Notes: generated by a model from the sequence alone, not told the origin. DNA of 64,000 nt from Achromobacter sp. UMC71 (GCF_014170305.1 NZ_LZZT01000047.1:248001-312000); one strand, 5' to 3'. Shown: positions 1 through 8,917, counted from the first letter of the stretch. Numbers and translations are program-made.

Positions 1-725
1 TCGCCGTGCTGACGGACATCCTGGGCGACGAAGATCACCTGGGCGACATGGACTTCAAGGTCGCGGGCACCGAAAACGGCGTCACCGCACTGCAGATGGA
101 CATCAAGATCCAGGGCATCACCAAGGAAATCATGCAAGTGGCGCTGGCGCAAGCCCGCGAAGGCCGCCTGCACATCCTGGGCAAGATGAAGGAAGCGCTG
201 GACGGTTCGCGTGGCGAGCTGTCGGCTTTCGCCCCGCGTATGCTGACCATCAAGATTAACCCCGAGAAGATCCGTGACGTGATCGGCAAGGGCGGCGCCA
301 CCATCCGCGCGCTGACCGAAGAAACCGGCACCCAGATCGACATCTCCGACGACGGCACGATCGTAATCGCCAGCGTCGACGAAGCGCAGGCCAAAGAAGC
401 CCAGCGCCGCATCGTCGAGCTGACCGCCGACGTCGAAGTGGGCCAGATCTACGAAGGCTCGGTCCTGCGCCTGCTGGACTTCGGCGCCATCGTGCAAGTG
501 CTGCCGGGCCGCGACGGCCTGCTGCACATCTCGGAAATCGCCAACTACCGCATCGCGAACATCAACGATGTGCTGAAGGTCGGCCAGCAAGTCCGTGTCA
601 AGGTCATCGAGGCCGACGACAAGGGCCGTCTGCGCCTGTCCATCAAGGCCATCGGCGGCATCGAGCAGCAGCAACCCGCTGCCGCGCCCGAAGCTGCCCC
701 GCAAGCGGAACCGCAAGCCGAATAA
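1..725 (+). CDS. pnp: Polyribonucleotide nucleotidyltransferase, C-terminal part (5' end outside window)
   Basis: PNPase is a phosphorolytic 3'-to-5' exoribonuclease and a degradosome partner. The reading frame is open through the window edge, so only about the last 240 residues are present. They start in the second RNase PH-like core domain ([20 protein letters not shown], typical of the catalytic core). A KH domain follows with the GKGG loop near position 280-300, then an S1 RNA-binding domain ([21 protein letters not shown]). The tail is rich in Ala, Pro, Gln and Glu. A strong intrinsic terminator follows the stop codon. The family assignment is secure; the start cannot be seen. Confidence 0.97.
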   Translation, partial: AVLTDILGDEDHLGDMDFKVAGTENGVTALQMDIKIQGITKEIMQVALAQAREGRLHILGKMKEALDGSRGELSAFAPRMLTIKINPEKIRDVIGKGGATIRALTEETGTQIDISDDGTIVIASVDEAQAKEAQRRIVELTADVEVGQIYEGSVLRLLDFGAIVQVLPGRDGLLHISEIANYRIANINDVLKVGQQVRVKVIEADDKGRLRLSIKAIGGIEQQQPAAAPEAAPQAEPQAE

Positions 726-745
726 GGCCTGCCTGACGTTTGTCG

Positions 746-772
746 AAAACGGCGCCGCGAGGCGCCGTTTTT
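746..772 (+). terminator. Intrinsic terminator of pnp
   Basis: AAAACGGCGCC, loop GCGA, GGCGCCGTTTT: an 11-bp stem followed by T residues, starting 21 bp after the pnp stop codon. The A-tract and T-tract on the two sides would let it work in both directions, but no minus-strand gene ends here. Confidence 0.85.
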
Positions 773-933
773 CATGGCCTGGCGCCGCGCTGATTCATCT
801 TCTTTCGTCTTGGTATCCCTGGCATCTCCCATCTTCGCGCCCCTTACGGTAAAGTCTTGCGCGTATGAGACGAGCGCCGGCGCCGGCGCACAGGCCGGCA
901 AGGCGCCAGACAGGGGAACGGGATGGATCGGGC

Positions 934-1668
934 ATGACGCGATGGCAAGGACCCGCAGCGGTTTCGGCGGCCGTATTGCTGCTGGGGGCGCTGCTGACGG
1001 GCTGCATGTCCAGTCCCGGCCCGGGCCAGGGTTCGCCCAAGGGCGAAAGCATGTCGGCGGACCAGTTGGTCCAGACCGATTTCAATCGCACCGTCACACT
1101 GGAAGTGCGCGACAACCTGGCCAGCCTGTACAGCCTGCTGGACAAGCTCTACCGGCGCAATCCGCGTGAATGGCGCAAGACGGGCGCGCCGGATCAGGCG
1201 ACGGCGGTGTCCCGGGTCAAGCATTCCATCGAAGTCCGCATTCCGCCGGCCGACCTGGCGGGCCTGCACGACATCCAGATTCTGGCGGTGTCGCTGGATC
1301 CGAACTATTCCGGCGACCGGGTCGGGGCGTTCATCTACGGCCTGGCCGACACCATCATCGCCGCCCACAATGGCAAGACCCGGCTCTACGCCACCGACGC
1401 GTTGGACGGGCAGCGGGTCTACAATGCCGCACGGAACGTCGAGGCGGCGGCCTGGCTGCTGGCGTCGCGCCGCAACAACCAGGGCGAGCCCTTGCTGCTG
1501 GCCAACGAGATATCGCCGAACGCCACCAACCTCAGTTTCGAGCGCGAGTTCGGCGCCATCATCGGCCGGCTCGACCTGATCGCCAACCTGCTTGGCGAGA
1601 ACTCGCGGCGCATCGGCATCAACTATGCGCAAGGCCTTTTGCTGTTCAACTTCCTGCCGGTGCGCTAA
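934..1668 (+). CDS. Conserved lipoprotein of unknown function
   Basis: A 244-residue protein with a lipoprotein signal peptide: MTRW, a hydrophobic stretch and the lipobox LTGC, placing the lipidated Cys near residue 24. An upstream in-frame ATG at 865 would add 23 Arg/Pro-rich residues before the signal peptide, so the ATG at 934 is preferred. The mature part is mostly helical by eye and has no catalytic motif I recognise. Ser follows Cys at +2 is not Asp (the mature start is CMSS), which by the usual rule favours outer-membrane sorting. The gene lies 15 bp before the threonine ammonia-lyase gene and may be co-transcribed with it. Function unknown. Confidence 0.75.
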   Translation: MTRWQGPAAVSAAVLLLGALLTGCMSSPGPGQGSPKGESMSADQLVQTDFNRTVTLEVRDNLASLYSLLDKLYRRNPREWRKTGAPDQATAVSRVKHSIEVRIPPADLAGLHDIQILAVSLDPNYSGDRVGAFIYGLADTIIAAHNGKTRLYATDALDGQRVYNAARNVEAAAWLLASRRNNQGEPLLLANEISPNATNLSFEREFGAIIGRLDLIANLLGENSRRIGINYAQGLLLFNFLPVR

Positions 1669-1683
1669 ACGGGATTTTCCATC

Positions 1684-2901
1684 GTGATCGATATCGCTTC
1701 CATCCAGACCGCCCGCGAAAACCTGCGCGGCCAGGTGCTCAAGACCCCGTTTACGCTGTCGCGCACCCTGTCCGACATTTTCGGCGCCGAGATCTGGCTG
1801 AAATTCGAGAACCTGCAATTCACCGCCAGCTTCAAGGAGCGCGGCGCGCTGAACCGCATGCTGACGCTGTCCGAAGACGAGCGCCGCATGGGCGTCATCG
1901 CCGTCTCGGCCGGCAACCATGCCCAGGGCGTGGCCTATCACGCGCAGCGCATGGGCGTGCCGGCCGTCATCGTGATGCCGCGCTTCACGCCCACGGTCAA
2001 AGTCGCTAACACGCGCCGCTTCGGCGCCGAGGTGGTGCTGGCTGGCGACACGTTCGATGACGCCAAGGCGCATGGCTACGAGCTCGCCAAGCAGCGCGGG
2101 CTGATCATGATCCACCCCTATGACGACGAAGCCGTCATTTCGGGACAGGGCACGGTGGCGCTGGAAATGCTGGAAGACCAGCCGCAGCTGGACACCCTGG
2201 TCATCGCCATCGGTGGCGGCGGGCTGATTTCGGGCATTGCCACCGCGGCCAAGGCGCTCAAGCCCGGCATCGAGATCATCGGTGTGCAGACCGAACGCTT
2301 TCCTGCGATGTACGCCGCAGTCAAGGGCGTGTCCATGCCGCAGGGCCAATACACCATTGCCGAAGGCATCGCCGTGAAGTCGCCCGGCGCGCTGACGCAG
2401 CCCATCGTCAGCAAGCTGGTCGACCATATCGAACTGGTCAGCGAAGCCGACATCGAGCACGCCATTGTGGTGCTGCTGGAAATTGAAAAGACCGTGGTCG
2501 AAGGCGCCGGCGCGGCCGGCCTGGCCGCGCTGCTGCGCGCGCAAGAGGCGGGCAGCGAGCAGTTCAAGGGCAAGCGCATCGGCCTGGTGTTGACGGGCGG
2601 CAACATCGATCCGTTGATGCTGGGCGAGCTGATCGAGCGCGGCATGGTGCGCGCGGGCCGCCTGGCCCGCATCCGCGTGGATCTACGTGACCTGCCCGGC
2701 GCGCTGGCGCATGCCACCAAGCTGATCGCCGATGCGCAGGCCAACATCACCGAAGTGCATCACCAGCGCGCGTTCACGTCGCTGCCGGTGCGCAATGTGG
2801 AAGTGGACTTCGTGTTGCAGACGCGCGGGCCCGAGCATATCCAGGAAGTGATCGACATCCTGAATGCGGCGGGCTTCGCCGCGAGCAACCACGACCATTG
2901 A
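1684..2901 (+). CDS. ilvA: Threonine ammonia-lyase with C-terminal ACT domain
   Basis: A PLP enzyme of fold type II that converts threonine to 2-oxobutyrate and ammonia. The Schiff-base lysine lies in FKERGALNRM (about residue 56) and the phosphate-binding glycine loop is GGGGLISG (about residue 180). At 405 residues it is shorter than the biosynthetic enterobacterial IlvA with two ACT-like domains. It matches the single-ACT type, with the ACT domain over the last 75 residues (RIRVDLRDLPGALAHATKLI). The start is GTG at 1684 with only a weak ribosome-binding site. The symbol could equally be tdcB; a role in isoleucine synthesis or threonine catabolism cannot be decided here. Confidence 0.9.
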   Translation: MIDIASIQTARENLRGQVLKTPFTLSRTLSDIFGAEIWLKFENLQFTASFKERGALNRMLTLSEDERRMGVIAVSAGNHAQGVAYHAQRMGVPAVIVMPRFTPTVKVANTRRFGAEVVLAGDTFDDAKAHGYELAKQRGLIMIHPYDDEAVISGQGTVALEMLEDQPQLDTLVIAIGGGGLISGIATAAKALKPGIEIIGVQTERFPAMYAAVKGVSMPQGQYTIAEGIAVKSPGALTQPIVSKLVDHIELVSEADIEHAIVVLLEIEKTVVEGAGAAGLAALLRAQEAGSEQFKGKRIGLVLTGGNIDPLMLGELIERGMVRAGRLARIRVDLRDLPGALAHATKLIADAQANITEVHHQRAFTSLPVRNVEVDFVLQTRGPEHIQEVIDILNAAGFAASNHDH

Positions 2902-2927
2902 TGCGGCTGCGCGCGCCGCGTGGCGCG

Positions 2928-3578
2928 TCAGCAGCCGCCCAGTTCCGGGTCGCGCCCCACCTGGTTCTTCAGCCGGTATAGCCGTTCGCGGTGTAGTGTC
3001 GTGGCCAGCGGCTCGGGCTCGCGGCCCAGCGCGATGTAGTCCGCCGGGATCTGCGCGATAGCGTCGCGCATGCGGCCGGCATCGTCCTGCCACCATTGCG
3101 CCAGCATGCGATCCGGGTTGTACACGTCCAAGCCCTGGCGCCGCAGTTCCGAACGGTTGAAATCCTTCAGGTTCCAGGTCAGCACCTGTACGGCCGGCGT
3201 CTTCGGCAAGCCGCAGCGCGCGCGGCGCGCCAGTCCGGCCGCGATCACGTGGAAGTCCTTGGGGTCGCTGTAGCGCAACGAGGCTTCGTAGACCTGCGTG
3301 TCGGCTTCGTTGGCTTGGGGAAAGCGCGCGTTCATCTCGGCCCAGAACTCATCCAGGACTTCCGGCGGGATCTCCCAGATGCGCGAGGCGTTGCGGCGCC
3401 ATTCCTCGCCGATGCGTTCGGTCCAGACGGGGGCGAACACGCCGGCGTCGGCCAGGCGCAACAGCAGGCGCCGCAAGATGCCGGACATGAGCACGCAGGC
3501 GTCCAGGACGATGAAGGGCGGGGTAAGGGAGGGCGTGGTCAAGATGGAGCGGATCGCCGTGGGCTGGCGCGCATGCAC
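2928..3578 (-). CDS. PIN-domain protein (putative ribonuclease)
   Basis: A 216-residue protein with PIN-fold features: the first acidic residue in VLDACVLMSG (D26), acidic residues in ERIGEEW (about 57-58), DPKDFHVIAAGL in the middle and TWNLKDFN. These are the spacings of Mg2+-dependent PIN ribonucleases. It is longer than a VapC toxin (about 130 residues) and I see no antitoxin-sized gene next to it. A stand-alone PIN protein of the DUF-like type is therefore more likely than a classic toxin. The gene is convergent with ilvA and ends 26 bp from it. The start could lie a few codons downstream, since the first 20 residues are poorly structured. Confidence 0.7.
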   Translation of the reverse strand: MHARQPTAIRSILTTPSLTPPFIVLDACVLMSGILRRLLLRLADAGVFAPVWTERIGEEWRRNASRIWEIPPEVLDEFWAEMNARFPQANEADTQVYEASLRYSDPKDFHVIAAGLARRARCGLPKTPAVQVLTWNLKDFNRSELRRQGLDVYNPDRMLAQWWQDDAGRMRDAIAQIPADYIALGREPEPLATTLHRERLYRLKNQVGRDPELGGC

Positions 3579-3686
3579 CCGGACTTGCCGGGCGGTAGGG
3601 TGTCAGAAGGTCGAGGCAGAAGAATAATGGTTTTTCCCGCGATGCGCGCGCTACGGGCGTAGGCGCCCAAGCGCAAGCCAGGAGGG

Positions 3687-3998
3687 TGGTGCCCGAGACC
3701 GGAATCGAACCGGTACGGCCTTGCGGCCGAGGGATTTTCTTACCACTTCGGCTTTCGCCGCCAGCGCGCGAGCGCTGTTCGTGGTCTGGAGCACGCCTTC
3801 ACCATAGCCTTGCGGCCTTAGGTGCCCGCCGTCTGCTCTCTACACCTTCCCGGTTCTTTCAAATCGGGCTTGGCTCGGCGTTGGCTCGGAACAGGTCCAG
3901 GGCATTCGCCGAGTTTGACGGGCTACACCTTTGGAGTTTCCTCCAAAGGGCTCAAATTAGTTCAAGTCCCTTGTGTCTACCAATTTCACCACTCGGGC
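3687..3998 (-). tRNA. tRNA-Leu(UAA), split by a group I intron
   Basis: On the minus strand the 5' half begins GCCCGAGTGGTGAAATTGGTAG and runs to GGGACTT. The 3' half is AAAATCCC, then a variable arm GGCCGCAAGGCC, the T arm GGTTCGATTCC and CTCGGGCACCA. Joined, the halves give acceptor stem GCCCGAG/CTCGGGC, anticodon stem GGGA/TCCC, loop CTTAAAA and anticodon UAA. CCA is encoded. The halves are separated by 225 nt inserted between anticodon positions 34 and 35, the same site as in the chloroplast and cyanobacterial tRNA-Leu(UAA). A standard tRNA scan could miss this gene because of the insert. Confidence 0.93.
3739..3963 (-). ncRNA. Group I self-splicing intron in tRNA-Leu(UAA)
   Basis: The 225-nt insert starts G at 3963 and ends with G at 3739, as group I introns do. 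P1 can be drawn as CUUGAA / UUUGAG with loop CUAA, placing a U.G wobble exactly at the 5' splice site after U34. P2 is CCUUUGGAG-GAAA-CUCCAAAGG, nine base pairs with a GAAA tetraloop. The core has GAGCCAA-type P/Q elements and GGUGUAGAGAGCAGACGG, which resembles the R/S region GGTGCAGAGACTC of the plastid trnL intron. No homing endonuclease fits in this length. Subclass IC3 is inferred from these similarities. Confidence 0.88.
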
Positions 3999-4025
3999 AT
4001 TGCGGGCCTCATGCGGGGCCGCAAT
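3999..4025 (-). repeat. Hairpin directly 5' of tRNA-Leu(UAA)
   Basis: ATTGCGG (3999-4005) pairs with CCGCAAT (4019-4025), extended by two more pairs around one bulged G. It abuts the first base of the tRNA, so it would form in the 5' leader of the precursor, next to the RNase P cut site. A candidate -10 box (TATAGT, minus strand, 4074-4079) lies upstream without a clear -35. Confidence 0.45.
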
Positions 4026-4127
4026 GGGATACCTTGGGCGCCGCAGGGGCGCGGGCGGTATCCGGCGGGCGTGACTATACCACTTGGGCCGGCAGGTTCC
4101 GGTCTTGCGCCGGTCCGCTACGGGAAA

Positions 4128-5051
4128 TCACGCAAGGAACTGCACTGACTGCCGGGCGCGCTCGTCCACGTTCAAGGTGAACACGTCCGGCCGCGAATAG
4201 TGCCCGACCACGTCGAAGTCATAGCGGGCGCGAATCAGTTCGTCGATGTCCACCTGGGCGGTCAGGAGGCCGGTCTGGCCATGCAACGGGCCTGCCAGCA
4301 CGTCGCCCAGGGGGCCGACGATCAGCGAGCCGCCGTTGATGAGCGGGCGCTTGGGGTCCCAGCCAGGCACGTCCAGGCCCAGGTCCGCCGGCGAGGGTTG
4401 GACCTGGCAGGCACTGATGACGAAGCAGCGGCCTTCGTGGGCGATGTGGCGCATCGAGCATTGCCAGATGTCGCGCTCGTCGACGGTGGGGGCGCACCAG
4501 ATCTGCACGCCCTTGGCATACATGGCGGTGCGCAGCAGCGGCATGTGGTTTTCCCAGCAGATGGCGCCGCCGGCGCGGCCCGCGGCGGTGTCCAGCACGG
4601 GCAGGGTGGAGCCGTCGCCCTGGCCCCAGATCAGGCGTTCGGTGCCGGTGGGCATCAGCTTGCGGTGCTTGGCGGCCAGGCCCGTGGCCGGATCGAAGTA
4701 CAGGGCGGTGCAATACAGCGTGCTGCCCGCGCGTTCGATGACGCCGATCACCAGGCTGGCGCCGGTGCGTTGCGACAGCCCGGCAAGCGCGTCGGTTTCA
4801 GGCCCGGGCACGTCGATGGCGTTCTGGTAGTAGCGGGCATAGGCCTCGCGGCCTTCGGGCAGGCGATAGCCCAGCCGGGTGCCGAAGATCTCGCCCTTGG
4901 GGTAGCCGCCCAGCAGCGCTTCGGGCAATACGACCAGGACCGCGCCGGATGCGGTGATTTCGGTTTCGAAGGCCAGTATTTGTTCCAGGGTTTTTTCCTT
5001 GCCTTCGGGCGAGGCGCCGATCTGCAACGCGGCGACGGTCTTGGCGGACAT
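4128..5051 (-). CDS. Nitrilase
   Basis: A 307-residue carbon-nitrogen hydrolase that would convert a nitrile to a carboxylic acid and ammonia. The catalytic triad is visible: Glu44 in [11 protein letters not shown], Lys131 in [19 protein letters not shown] and Cys165 in [11 protein letters not shown]. The CWEN motif and the HRKLMPT motif mark branch 1 (true nitrilases) rather than amidases. Length is normal for the branch. The substrate cannot be read from sequence. The gene is divergent from a LysR gene with an 80-bp shared upstream region, a common sign of local control. Confidence 0.93.
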   Translation of the reverse strand: MSAKTVAALQIGASPEGKEKTLEQILAFETEITASGAVLVVLPEALLGGYPKGEIFGTRLGYRLPEGREAYARYYQNAIDVPGPETDALAGLSQRTGASLVIGVIERAGSTLYCTALYFDPATGLAAKHRKLMPTGTERLIWGQGDGSTLPVLDTAAGRAGGAICWENHMPLLRTAMYAKGVQIWCAPTVDERDIWQCSMRHIAHEGRCFVISACQVQPSPADLGLDVPGWDPKRPLINGGSLIVGPLGDVLAGPLHGQTGLLTAQVDIDELIRARYDFDVVGHYSRPDVFTLNVDERARQSVQFLA

Positions 5052-5131
5052 GCGGATTCCTTGGTGTGGGTGAATGCAGCCAGTGTCGGGGCGGGCCTAA
5101 AATCAATCAATCCCGTCTGAAGATAAATGAT

Positions 5132-6055
5132 ATGAATAAAATTGATATCGAATCGACCGACCTGAACCTGCTCAAAGTGTTCGAGGCAATCTACGACGAG
5201 GGCGGCGCGGGCCGGGCGGCGTTGCGGCTGGGCGTGACGCAGTCGGCCGTGAGCGCCGCGCTGGCGCGGCTGCGCACGCTGTACGCGGACCCGCTGTTCG
5301 TGCGCACCGGGCGCGGGCTATCGCCCAGCCTGCGGGCGCGCGAGCTGCGGCCGATCATCGGCGAGGCGCTGGACAAGTGCCGCCAGAGCCTGTCGCTGGC
5401 CAGGCCTGGCGCGGCAGGGTTTGCGGGGCGGTCCGTGACGCTGGGGCTGTCGGACGATTTCGAGATTGCGCTGGGGCGCGCCGCGATCGTCGCGTTGGCG
5501 CAGGCCGCACCCGGATTGCGTCTGATCTTTCGGCAAACCCACAGCCGCCTGGCGGCGGACATGCTGATGGCGCGCGAGGTCGATTTGGTGATCGCGTCCG
5601 GCGGGCTGATCGCGCCAGCGCTGCAACGCGTGACCGTGGGGCAGGGCGGTTATGCCTGCTTGGTCGATCCGGCCAGTCTTGCGCCTGGCCAGGACAGCTT
5701 GTCGGTGGCAGCGTTTACGCAGCGTCCGCACGTACTGGTGTCATCCGGCGGTTTCATCGGCGTGGTGGACGAGGTGCTGCACGGCATGGGGCAGACGCGG
5801 CGGGTGCTGGCGGCGACCACGCACTTTTCCGCGCTGCCGTTCCTGTTGCAAGGCAGCGATGCATTGGCGACCTTGCCGGCCCACGCGGCGCGCGGCTTGG
5901 CGGCGATGGCCGGTTTGCGGATGCTGCCGTGTCCCATCGCCATGCCGGGCTACGCCATCGAAATGGGGTGGCGCGCTGACGCGTTGCGCGACGAGGCCGT
6001 GGCCGCGGCCCGGCGTTGTCTGCTGGGGTTGCTGGAAGGGTACGGCTGGCTTTGA
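5132..6055 (+). CDS. LysR-family regulator, divergent from nitrilase
   Basis: A 307-residue LysR-type regulator. The N-terminal winged helix-turn-helix runs from DLNLLKVFEAIYDEGG through GVTQSAVSAALARLRTLYADPLFVRTGRGL. The effector-binding domain follows. ATG at 5132 (MNKIDIESTDLNLL) puts the helix-turn-helix at the usual distance from the N-terminus; the in-frame start at 5066 would add 22 residues reaching into the nitrilase leader. It most likely controls the divergent nitrilase gene. The effector is unknown. Confidence 0.88.
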   Translation: MNKIDIESTDLNLLKVFEAIYDEGGAGRAALRLGVTQSAVSAALARLRTLYADPLFVRTGRGLSPSLRARELRPIIGEALDKCRQSLSLARPGAAGFAGRSVTLGLSDDFEIALGRAAIVALAQAAPGLRLIFRQTHSRLAADMLMAREVDLVIASGGLIAPALQRVTVGQGGYACLVDPASLAPGQDSLSVAAFTQRPHVLVSSGGFIGVVDEVLHGMGQTRRVLAATTHFSALPFLLQGSDALATLPAHAARGLAAMAGLRMLPCPIAMPGYAIEMGWRADALRDEAVAAARRCLLGLLEGYGWL

Positions 6056-6087
6056 GGCGGGGGCGCAGGGCGCCGCCCGCCGTTCGC

Positions 6088-7623
6088 TTATCTGCGCCCG
6101 AACAGCCGTGCCAGCAGGCCGCGCGGCGCGGTGGCCGCCTGTTCCGCCGCCAGGGCGTTGTCCAGCGACAGTTGTTGATACCGAGGCTTGCCGTTCTGTT
6201 GATAGGCCGCCGCGGCCTGGCGGAAGGCCGCGGCGGATTCGGCGTGGCGTTGCATGGCGCCGTAGATCTCGCCGCGCGAATACAAAGCCCAGTCGCGGTA
6301 TTCCGGATCCATCGCGACCAGGCGATCGCAGGCCGCTAGCGCGTCGTCGTGGCGGCGGGCGGCGATCAGGGCATTGATGGTGTCGGCCTGCAGCATGCTG
6401 TCGTCGGGCCAGCGTTGCTGGGCGCGTTCGGCGTCGGCCGCCGCCTCCGCGCCGCGCTCAAGTCCGATCAGTGCGTCGATGCGCACGCGGCGCCACTTGA
6501 CCCAATCGGGGTCCAGCGCGATGGCAACCTCGGACAAGGGCAATGCTTCGCCATGGCGTTCCAGGCGGACGAGCATGTCGGCGGCATTGCCCGGCAGGAA
6601 GTCGTTCTTCGGCGCCAGTTCGTAGCCCTGCAGGTAATAGGCCAGCGCCTGTTCCCACTGGCGTTGGTCGCGTTGCGCGTTGCCGGCCACGAACAGCAAT
6701 TGGGCGTCGCCGCTGGACAAGGGGTCCAGATCGCGCAGGGCCTGTTCGGCCAGTTCCGGCTCGCCGCTGCGCACATATTCGCGGGCCTGTTCCTTGCGGC
6801 CTTCCCAACCGTTGTCCGATAGCGCGTCCAGGCGCCGCCACAACGGCTTGGCTTCGTCGGCGCGGCCCAGCCGGTGCAGCGAGCGGGCCTTGCCTTCCAG
6901 CGGCCAGTCCCAGTCGGGCTCGCGGCGCAGCAGGCTGGTCCATTCCTCGACGGCATCGGCGTGGCGGCCCATGGCCTGCAGGCAAGACGCGCGGTTGTGC
7001 TGGATGGCGTTTTGCTCGCCCAGGATGGCGCGCGACCGGTCGAACATGGCGATGGCCTTGTCCAGGTCGTCCAGGCGGCGGTAGGTATTGCCGGCGTCGT
7101 ACATGAAGCGGCCGTTGCCGGGAGCGAGCGCGACGGCGCGCTCGAAATAGGGCACGGCCTCGCTATGGCGGCCAGCATTGGCCAGGTTGGATGCGATGTA
7201 GCAGTGCGGGGCGCCGGCCTGAGGCCGTTGCTGGATCGCGCGGGTCCAGCAATCGATGGCGTCCTGCAGCCGTTCGTCGTTGATCAGCACATAGGCCTCG
7301 GCCATCAGCAGGCCGAAATGCGAGGGCGCGCGTTGGCGGGCGTCGCGCAGGATGCGCCAGGCTGCTTCGTGGTCGCCGTCGTCGTACTCCGCCGTGGCCC
7401 GCACGCGCAGGGCGTCGGCGCACTGCGGGTCCAGCGCCAATGCGCGCGCCAGGTCGGCATCGCGGGCCGCGGGGGCGCCGTGCTTGTCGTGGCAGCGGGC
7501 GCGTAGCGCCCACACCTGGGCGGCGTTCGGCTGCTCGCGCACCGCTTGTTCGCACAACGCGAGCATCTGCGGATTGTCGTCGCCGTCGTCGGCGCGGAAT
7601 ATGGATTCGATCAAGCTGGACAT
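6088..7623 (-). CDS. Tetratricopeptide-repeat protein
   Basis: A 511-residue protein made almost entirely of TPR-like helix pairs, for example EAVPYFERAVALAPGNGRFMYDAG, QWEQALAYYLQGYELAPKND and DALAACDRLVAMDPEYRDWALYSRGEIY. There is no signal peptide or membrane segment, so a cytoplasmic scaffold role is likely. ATG at 7623 (MSSLIESIF) is chosen; the frame stays open upstream to 7818, but that stretch is low-complexity and overlaps the next gene's end. It is 31 bp downstream of the RDD-pilin-like gene on the same strand, so the two may form an operon. Confidence 0.8.
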   Translation of the reverse strand: MSSLIESIFRADDGDDNPQMLALCEQAVREQPNAAQVWALRARCHDKHGAPAARDADLARALALDPQCADALRVRATAEYDDGDHEAAWRILRDARQRAPSHFGLLMAEAYVLINDERLQDAIDCWTRAIQQRPQAGAPHCYIASNLANAGRHSEAVPYFERAVALAPGNGRFMYDAGNTYRRLDDLDKAIAMFDRSRAILGEQNAIQHNRASCLQAMGRHADAVEEWTSLLRREPDWDWPLEGKARSLHRLGRADEAKPLWRRLDALSDNGWEGRKEQAREYVRSGEPELAEQALRDLDPLSSGDAQLLFVAGNAQRDQRQWEQALAYYLQGYELAPKNDFLPGNAADMLVRLERHGEALPLSEVAIALDPDWVKWRRVRIDALIGLERGAEAAADAERAQQRWPDDSMLQADTINALIAARRHDDALAACDRLVAMDPEYRDWALYSRGEIYGAMQRHAESAAAFRQAAAAYQQNGKPRYQQLSLDNALAAEQAATAPRGLLARLFGRR

Positions 7624-7654
7624 GCGGGATTCCTCAAATCGGGGGCGCCGTGCA

Positions 7655-8746
7655 TCAGGGCGCGATGGCGCCGGCGGCATGGCGGCAGCTGTAGGGGCGG
7701 TCGGCGGCGGCGATGTCATCGCTGCCGCATTGCCAGCGGCGGATGCCGCCGCCCTTGCGTTCGGCGCGCAGCTCGGGCAGATAGACCAGATGCTTGCCGC
7801 CCAGCGACGGCGCGTCATCGGTGCCGGCCGGGCCGGCGATGGTGAAGCGCAGCACGCCGTTCACGGGATTGAGCTCCAGCTTGGAAAAGCCGCTGGATGC
7901 GAGCGATTCGGCCGTCACGCCGAGGTCTTGCGGCGAGGCGGCGAACTTGCCGGTGCTGCGGTAGTGGTTTTCCGCCAGCATCCGGACGGGGTCCGACACC
8001 AGATCCAGCCGCCGCACATCGGCCATCAGGGGGCTGTCGGGCTCATGCTTGCCCAGCGTCAACGCGGCCAGCACGAAGCCGCCCAGCACCAGTACCACGG
8101 CGCCCGCGGCGAACAGCAGGAATTTGCCGGCGCCGGTGACCGAGCGCGCCTGCCCCAGGGCGGCCTGCACGGCCCGCGGATCGGCCTGGGTGGACACCAC
8201 GTAGGTGCCGGCGGCCCAGTTGTGCATGGCGCGATCGCCGAAGATGGCTTGCTGGATATGATGGAACAGGCCGGGCAACACCAGGTTCAGCGGGAACTTC
8301 ATCAGGTGCCGCCAGATGGACCGCGCGAGGCCCGGGCTTGCGCCGTTACGCGTGACCACGCGCTGCTTGAACAACCGCTTGCCGGGCGAGCCTGACCCCC
8401 AGGCATCCATCAGGGCGGGCAGCAACAGGCCGATCAGGCCGGCCGCCAGCCACAGCAGCGCGGGCGCCGGTTGTTCCAGCAGCGCTTGATAGCTGAGGGA
8501 GGCGGCCGATGAAAACGCGAACATCGCCGCGATCATCGTGGCGGCGTCCACGGCGCTGGCCGCCAGCCGCGCCCAGATGCCGGGAAAGGGCGCTGCGCGC
8601 TGGGAACCCGTGGCCTTGGCGCCCTGCCTGGTTTTCGGGGCCTTGCGGGGCGCGGCGGGCGCCGCTGCCGCGGGCAATGGCGCGTGACAGCTGAAGCAGT
8701 GGGTATGGGCGGCCGGGTTCTGCCAATTGCATTTAGGGCACTGCAT
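7655..8746 (-). CDS. Zinc-ribbon / RDD membrane protein with pilin-like C-terminus
   Basis: A 363-residue protein. Residues 1-25 form a zinc ribbon (MQCPKCNWQNPAAHTHCFSCH, two CxxC pairs). An Ala/Pro/Lys linker follows, then an RDD domain (GIWARLAASAVDAATMIAA through GSGSPGKRLFKQRVV) with two or three membrane helices. Another membrane helix is FLLFAAGAVVLVLGGFVLAALTL. The last 120 residues look like a type IV pilin globular domain (ENHYRSTGKFAASPQDLGV, then LRFTIAG and WQCGSD). ATG at 8746 is used because the frame upstream is antisense to a LysR gene. The function is unknown; the domain order is unusual. Confidence 0.75.
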   Translation of the reverse strand: MQCPKCNWQNPAAHTHCFSCHAPLPAAAAPAAPRKAPKTRQGAKATGSQRAAPFPGIWARLAASAVDAATMIAAMFAFSSAASLSYQALLEQPAPALLWLAAGLIGLLLPALMDAWGSGSPGKRLFKQRVVTRNGASPGLARSIWRHLMKFPLNLVLPGLFHHIQQAIFGDRAMHNWAAGTYVVSTQADPRAVQAALGQARSVTGAGKFLLFAAGAVVLVLGGFVLAALTLGKHEPDSPLMADVRRLDLVSDPVRMLAENHYRSTGKFAASPQDLGVTAESLASSGFSKLELNPVNGVLRFTIAGPAGTDDAPSLGGKHLVYLPELRAERKGGGIRRWQCGSDDIAAADRPYSCRHAAGAIAP

Positions 8747-8917
8747 GGTCTGGGTCTTATTCTGGTTGTGAGGTGATGGCGCGTGTCCTGTGCTGCGTGG
8801 ACAAGCCCTGTGCCGCAGGGGGCACGCGATGGCCAGGCGCAGTGTATCGAACTGCAAGGCAATCGGCTGGGGAAAACCCCGATCCCTGTCCCGGAGGCGT
8901 CGCGGGAAACTGCCCGC

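Noticed and set aside
844-2544. 566-codon minus-strand open frame opposite the lipoprotein and ilvA
   Set aside because: His/Gln/Arg/Gly-rich low-complexity translation, an antisense artefact of high GC at third positions; the plus-strand genes carry clear domains.
2928-3578. VapC-type toxin-antitoxin pair
   Set aside because: The PIN protein is too long and no small antitoxin-like gene lies beside it.
3686-4180. Plus-strand open frames across the tRNA-Leu(UAA) region
   Set aside because: They run over the intron and tRNA; the RNA structure explains the sequence.
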